A stretch of 8,831 nucleotides of DNA, from the NCBI GenBank assembly GCA_027067895.1, contig JAMOUY010000204.1:1-8831 (forward strand), read 5' to 3'. Source of the stretch: Acidobacteriota bacterium. Lineage in GTDB: Bacteria > Acidobacteriota > Holophagae > Thermotomaculales > Thermotomaculaceae. The notes beneath the pieces are model-generated. The model did no database searches, was not told the DNA's origin, and was given only the letters and a program-made list of their open reading frames with translations. Below are positions 5,958-8,831 of the stretch, in pieces; position 1 is the first letter of the stretch; each line of letters starts with the position of its first letter. A program made the translations under genes and the position numbers.

Positions 5958-6380
5958 ATGAAACTTAGAAAAACAAAAACAATTGAGGCTTACATCCCTA
6001 CGGCTTCAATGGCAGACATTGCTTTCCTGTTAATTGTATTCTTTATGATAACAACGGTTTTTCAGGTAGATAAAACTGTTTTGACACTTCCTGCGTCAGT
6101 AGTAAGGAGTGAAGTGGTAAAAGGTTCGGCATTTATCGTTGTTACCGAAGACGGCTATATTAAGGTTTCGGACGGTAAGGAAGACACACATCCCATTGAC
6201 GCGTCTGATGTGTTGTCATTTGCCGTTGACCTTATGTCCAAAGACCCTGAGCAGCATGTTGTGCTCAAAGCGGACAAAAAGGTTAAGTGGCACGTTATTG
6301 ACAAAATATTGGAACAGTTGGAACAGGCTCGCGTTAAGAACCTTCAATTCTTGACCGAGTTGAAAACCAACAACCAGTAA
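5958..6380 (+). CDS. exbD: ExbD/TolR-family protein, first copy
   Basis: This 140-residue protein has a short basic cytoplasmic N-terminus, one transmembrane helix (about 20-37) and a small periplasmic domain. The helix holds the essential membrane aspartate, D20 in SMADIAFLLIVFFM, equivalent to D25 of E. coli ExbD, which takes part in proton translocation. The periplasmic part (VVTEDGYIKVSDGK, then HVVLKADKKVKWHVIDKILEQL) shows the usual ExbD/TolR beta-alpha pattern in which DGxIxV and LKAD-like segments recur. The length is typical for the family. GAAAGGAT just upstream of the ATG acts as the ribosome site. It lies 13 bp after exbB and 12 bp before a second exbD, with which it shares an 18-residue identical helix region. 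Confidence 0.92.
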   Translation: MKLRKTKTIEAYIPTASMADIAFLLIVFFMITTVFQVDKTVLTLPASVVRSEVVKGSAFIVVTEDGYIKVSDGKEDTHPIDASDVLSFAVDLMSKDPEQHVVLKADKKVKWHVIDKILEQLEQARVKNLQFLTELKTNNQ

Positions 6381-6392
6381 GGGAGTTTTAAG

Positions 6393-6866
6393 ATGAAGAT
6401 TCAGAAAGAAAAAGAACAGCCTGAAATCCCTACCGCGTCAATGGCAGATATTGCGTTCCTACTTATCGTATTCTTTATGTTGACCACGGTTATTTCTGCA
6501 ACAAAGGGTATTGAGCATTTGCTTCCTCAGCAGGACAAGTCCGATACTCAGGAAGTCCAGAAAGAGGAATCAATTTACATTAAAATAAATGCTGACGGAA
6601 CTTATTCTGTTGACCAGAAAGAGCCGAGGTCAATAAGGGATATGGCTTTCTTAAAAGATTACGTGTACGAAAAGGTTTCAAGAAACTACAAGAAGCCAAT
6701 AATCATTCACGTAAACCCCGAAGCCGATTACGAAGCAATGGTTGCGGTTCTTGACACATTGAAGCAGGTAGAGGAACAGGTTGCAAAAGAAGGGCGTCTG
6801 CCTGCCGACAAGGGATTGACAATATCAATTCCGACTTCGGCGGAACTTGAAGCCTGGGGCTATTAA
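6393..6866 (+). CDS. exbD: ExbD/TolR-family protein, second copy
   Basis: This 157-residue single-pass protein has the transmembrane aspartate at D19 (ASMADIAFLLIVFFML). Its helix region is identical to that of the preceding ExbD over IPTASMADIAFLLIVFFM, whereas the periplasmic domain is clearly different. It has the family elements SIYIKINADGTYSV (about 60-73) and KPIIIHVNPEADYEAMVAVLDTLK (about 101-124), plus an extra C-terminal stretch rich in acidic residues and ending in AWGY. GGGAG at 6381-6385 precedes the ATG. Paired ExbD paralogues are common in TonB operons of several non-enterobacterial phyla, where they may form a heterodimer inside ExbB or serve different partners. Which applies here cannot be read from the sequence. 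Confidence 0.92.
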   Translation: MKIQKEKEQPEIPTASMADIAFLLIVFFMLTTVISATKGIEHLLPQQDKSDTQEVQKEESIYIKINADGTYSVDQKEPRSIRDMAFLKDYVYEKVSRNYKKPIIIHVNPEADYEAMVAVLDTLKQVEEQVAKEGRLPADKGLTISIPTSAELEAWGY

Positions 6867-6883
6867 AGAGAGCGGGGGATATT

Positions 6884-7627
6884 ATGGTTGAAGATGTAAA
6901 AAGAAATGCTCCTGTCGGTTTTGATGACCATTCTATGATTCAAGACTATTTGCAGGAGTATGAAGAGGACAAAAAGTATTTTGAGATTGCGCTTCTTATT
7001 GCGCTTATATTTCACCTTGTTCTGATTTGGGCAAAATTGCCTGATTTCGGCTCCAAGCAGATAGTTGAAGAGAAAAAGGTGGAAAAAAAGATTACAAGGG
7101 TTGTTTTGCCTCCTCCGCCTGAGAAGCAACTTGAACAGTTAAAGATTGAGAAAAAGGTTAAAAAAATACCTATACCCGACCCCACGCCGGATGAGCCGGA
7201 ACCCGAGGTCCCGATTGAAACAAACGTCCAGCAGGATACTCCTGATATAGATTCCGATTATATGGTTGGAGATATTCCCGATGAACCGCCGGTGCCGAGC
7301 GGGCCTGTCAGTGAGGCTACAATAGGCCTTGAAAAGCCCAAGTATTCTCTCAAACAGTTAATGGCAAACGTTGTTTATCCCGAATTGGGTAAAAAAGCCG
7401 GTTTGCAGGGAATAATAATTTTGCAGGCTGTTTTGAGGAAAGACGGGACTGTTGGGGATATTAAGGTTATAGGCGGAAATCTTAGAAATTATCCCTTTTT
7501 CAGACAGGCGGCAATTAATGCCGTTAGAAAACTGAAATTTACTCCGGGTAAATTGAGAGGCCATCCTGTTGACGTTATTATGACATTAACCATAAGGTTT
7601 AAATTGAAAACCAGTTATTCAAGATAA
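6884..7627 (+). CDS. tonB: TonB-family energy transducer
   Basis: This 247-residue protein has a 32-residue acidic cytoplasmic N-terminus, one membrane helix (about 33-50) and a periplasmic linker with proline-rich and charged stretches (PPPPE at 76-80; PIPDPTPDEPEPEVP at 96-110). A C-terminal TonB domain covers about 158-243. That domain shows VVYPELGKKAGLQG, then the VLRKDGTVGDIKVIGG strand-turn, AAINAVRKLKFTPGK and a final VIMTLTIRFK strand. This is the fold that grips the TonB box of outer-membrane receptors. H44 in the membrane helix (ALIFHLVLIW) sits where the functionally critical TonB histidine (H20 in E. coli) would be, with A40 at the place of its companion serine. It is the last gene of the exbB-exbD-exbD-tonB operon and is followed by a strong terminator. 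GGGGGAT upstream of the ATG is an unusual but usable ribosome site. Confidence 0.93.
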   Translation: MVEDVKRNAPVGFDDHSMIQDYLQEYEEDKKYFEIALLIALIFHLVLIWAKLPDFGSKQIVEEKKVEKKITRVVLPPPPEKQLEQLKIEKKVKKIPIPDPTPDEPEPEVPIETNVQQDTPDIDSDYMVGDIPDEPPVPSGPVSEATIGLEKPKYSLKQLMANVVYPELGKKAGLQGIIILQAVLRKDGTVGDIKVIGGNLRNYPFFRQAAINAVRKLKFTPGKLRGHPVDVIMTLTIRFKLKTSYSR

Positions 7628-7633
7628 TTTCAA

Positions 7634-7665
7634 GGCCCGCTTGTCAGAAGCGGGCCCACTTTTGT
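7634..7665 (+). terminator. Rho-independent terminator of the tonB operon
   Basis: GGCCCGCTT (7634-7642) pairs perfectly with AAGCGGGCC (7648-7656) around the 5-nt loop GTCAG, giving a 9-bp stem with seven GC pairs. The tail is TTTTGT at 7660-7665 after CAC, shorter than ideal. The hairpin begins 6 nt after the tonB stop codon. Confidence 0.88.
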
Positions 7666-7681
7666 AAACTAAGAGGTTAGC

Positions 7682-8542
7682 ATGATTTTACAGGGAAATC
7701 TTAGTGAATTGAAAGTTCCCGATATTCTTCAACTTGCGAATATGGCGGGGGAGACCTGTCTTATAAATTTTATGAACAAAGACGGTGAAAAGGGAAGAGT
7801 TGTTCTTATTGACGGCAATCTTATTTACGCAAAGACGGACAGTCTTGAAGGAGACGAGGCAGTTTACGAAATTGCCATTTGGCTTGAAGGCCATTTTAAA
7901 GTCGGTGAAATTGACCATAGTTACCCTAAAAATGTTAAATCAAATTTAACAAGCGTTTTGATGGAAGCGGCAAGAAGGCTTGACGAATGGAGAGTGTTGT
8001 CCAGAAAAATTCCATCACTTGCCTATTATCCTGTTTTAATTGAAAATCCAAAAACAAAACACACTATGAACACCTCTGAATTGCAAATTATAAGGTACAT
8101 TGACGGTAAAACCAATATTAGGGAAATATCAAAGAAAAGCGGGCTTACTCCGTTTGTTGTGGCGAAACTTATATACGGACTTGTTGTAAACAATCTTGTA
8201 ATGCTTTCCAAGTTTCCCTATGAGGTTAAAACTCTAAATACGGAAGAAGAAAAATCCGAAAAGGATTTGTTAGATAAATCGCCTCTTTACAAGAAAATAC
8301 TTGCTTTGAAAGATGTGGCAAGAAATTTTACCGTTTCGGTGCCGGGTTTTTCGGACAAAATTGAGAGCGAATTTTTAAAGTCTTTGGCAAAACTTAAAGA
8401 AAATCCTATGGACAAGAAGATTGTAATTGATTTTGCAAACCACATTCTTTTTTCACTTGCGAAAATTGAAGGCAAGGAATTTTCAAAAAAATTATCAATG
8501 GAATTTAAAGAAATTCTGAAATCGAAATCTACCAAAAAATAA
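7682..8542 (+). CDS. DUF4388 (PATAN-like) domain protein with winged-helix-like middle
   Basis: This 286-residue cytoplasmic protein has no signal peptide or membrane helix. Residues about 1-100 match the DUF4388 pattern: an N-terminal GNLSELKVPDILQLANM helix, the segment GRVVLIDGNLIYAKT, then GDEAVYEIAIWLEGHFKV. Such domains are found alone or fused to regulatory modules, often in motile or multicellular delta-type bacteria and Acidobacteriota; their biochemical role is not settled. Residues about 131-178 (LQIIRYIDGKTNIREISKKSG, then a helix ending LVVNNLVML) read as a winged helix-turn-helix-like module of the kind that often follows DUF4388. The rest is charged and helical with no recognised domain. 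GAGG at 7673-7676 supports the ATG. The start codon lies only 16 nt past the tonB terminator tail, so expression probably depends on read-through or an upstream promoter. A regulatory or scaffold role is inference. Confidence 0.75.
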   Translation: MILQGNLSELKVPDILQLANMAGETCLINFMNKDGEKGRVVLIDGNLIYAKTDSLEGDEAVYEIAIWLEGHFKVGEIDHSYPKNVKSNLTSVLMEAARRLDEWRVLSRKIPSLAYYPVLIENPKTKHTMNTSELQIIRYIDGKTNIREISKKSGLTPFVVAKLIYGLVVNNLVMLSKFPYEVKTLNTEEEKSEKDLLDKSPLYKKILALKDVARNFTVSVPGFSDKIESEFLKSLAKLKENPMDKKIVIDFANHILFSLAKIEGKEFSKKLSMEFKEILKSKSTKK

Positions 8543-8558
8543 ATATAGGGGAGATGTT

Positions 8559-8831
8559 ATGAGAAAAATAGGAATTTTTGTTTTAATCTTTCTTTTGAGT
8601 GTTAACTTTGTGAAAGCGGATTACAAGTTAGGTTACAAACTTTACAAACAGGGAAAGATTAAACAGGCTTTGCAGCATTTTCAGGCCGATGCGGAAAAGT
8701 ATAACTATTGGTACTTTCCTTCTTACATGGCGGCTATGTGCTACTACAAATTAAAGGATTACAAAGCGGCTCTTGAAATGCTTAGAATGGCCGAAAATGC
8801 CGCTATGAAATCGGATAAAAAGGTTGTTGAA
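8559..8831 (+). CDS. Secreted TPR-repeat protein, 3'-truncated
   Basis: The first 91 codons of a gene cut by the window end. AGGGGAG at 8547-8553 supports the ATG at 8559. The protein begins with a classical signal peptide (MRKIGIFVLIFLLSVNFVKA) with a likely cleavage after A20; no lipobox cysteine is present, so a soluble periplasmic product is expected. At least two TPR units follow: about 22-50 (YKLGYKLYKQGKIKQALQHF) and about 54-86 (SYMAAMCYYKLKDYKAALEM). TPR repeats mediate protein contacts. The gene follows the DUF4388 gene by 16 bp and is probably cotranscribed with it. What follows beyond the TPRs, for example an SPOR or peptidoglycan-binding domain, cannot be seen. Confidence 0.82.
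   Translation, partial: MRKIGIFVLIFLLSVNFVKADYKLGYKLYKQGKIKQALQHFQADAEKYNYWYFPSYMAAMCYYKLKDYKAALEMLRMAENAAMKSDKKVVE

Noticed and set aside
5315..7627. Reading the operon as TolQ-TolR-TolA
   Set aside because: The last gene has a clear TonB C-terminal domain with a YP motif and a TonB-like membrane histidine; no TolB or Pal gene is present.
1..8831. CRISPR array, transposase, integrase, tRNA or rRNA genes
   Set aside because: No direct repeat series, mobile-element coding sequence, terminal inverted repeats or tRNA-like cloverleaf was seen.

Overview
The window reads as about 8.8 kb of chromosome from a diderm (Gram-negative-type) bacterium with an AT-rich genome. All genes lie on the + strand and are tightly packed. 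The content is almost entirely cell-envelope machinery: PqiA/MCE lipid transport, a lipoprotein, an ExbB-ExbD-ExbD-TonB energy-transducing operon and a periplasmic TPR protein. An outer membrane is therefore strongly implied. The doubled ExbD and the DUF4388-type protein are frequent in Acidobacteriota, deltaproteobacterial groups and similar lineages. The taxon cannot be fixed from this sequence, and that placement is inference only.

Layout. (1) Positions 1-597 hold the C-terminal part of an M24 metallopeptidase (Xaa-Pro aminopeptidase-like), cut by the window edge. (2) Positions 629-4372 hold a three-gene lipid-transport cluster. Two consecutive single-module PqiA proteins (a split version of LetA/YebS) overlap by 11 bp. 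They are followed 2 bp later by an 866-residue inner-membrane-anchored protein in which seven MCE modules can be counted, the architecture of LetB/YebT. (3) Positions 4487-5140 encode a lipoprotein with a TPR-like middle and a BamE/SmpA-like C-terminal domain. (4) A 174-bp intergenic region carries promoter-like boxes, a perfect 14-bp AT palindrome, an orphan near-perfect anti-Shine-Dalgarno complement and a hairpin. (5) Positions 5315-7627 are exbB, exbD, exbD and tonB, closed by a good intrinsic terminator. (6) Positions 7682-8542 encode a DUF4388 (PATAN-like) cytoplasmic protein, followed at 8559 by the start of a secreted TPR protein that runs off the window.

How it fits together. The PqiA halves plus the MCE protein should form a trans-envelope conduit for lipids or other hydrophobic molecules: inner-membrane PqiA modules at the base and a stacked MCE tunnel spanning the periplasm. 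The ExbB/ExbD/TonB set converts proton-motive force into mechanical work on outer-membrane proteins. The lipoprotein sits between the two systems and could belong to either. No mobile element, CRISPR array, rRNA or tRNA gene was seen. No gap between genes exceeds 300 bases.
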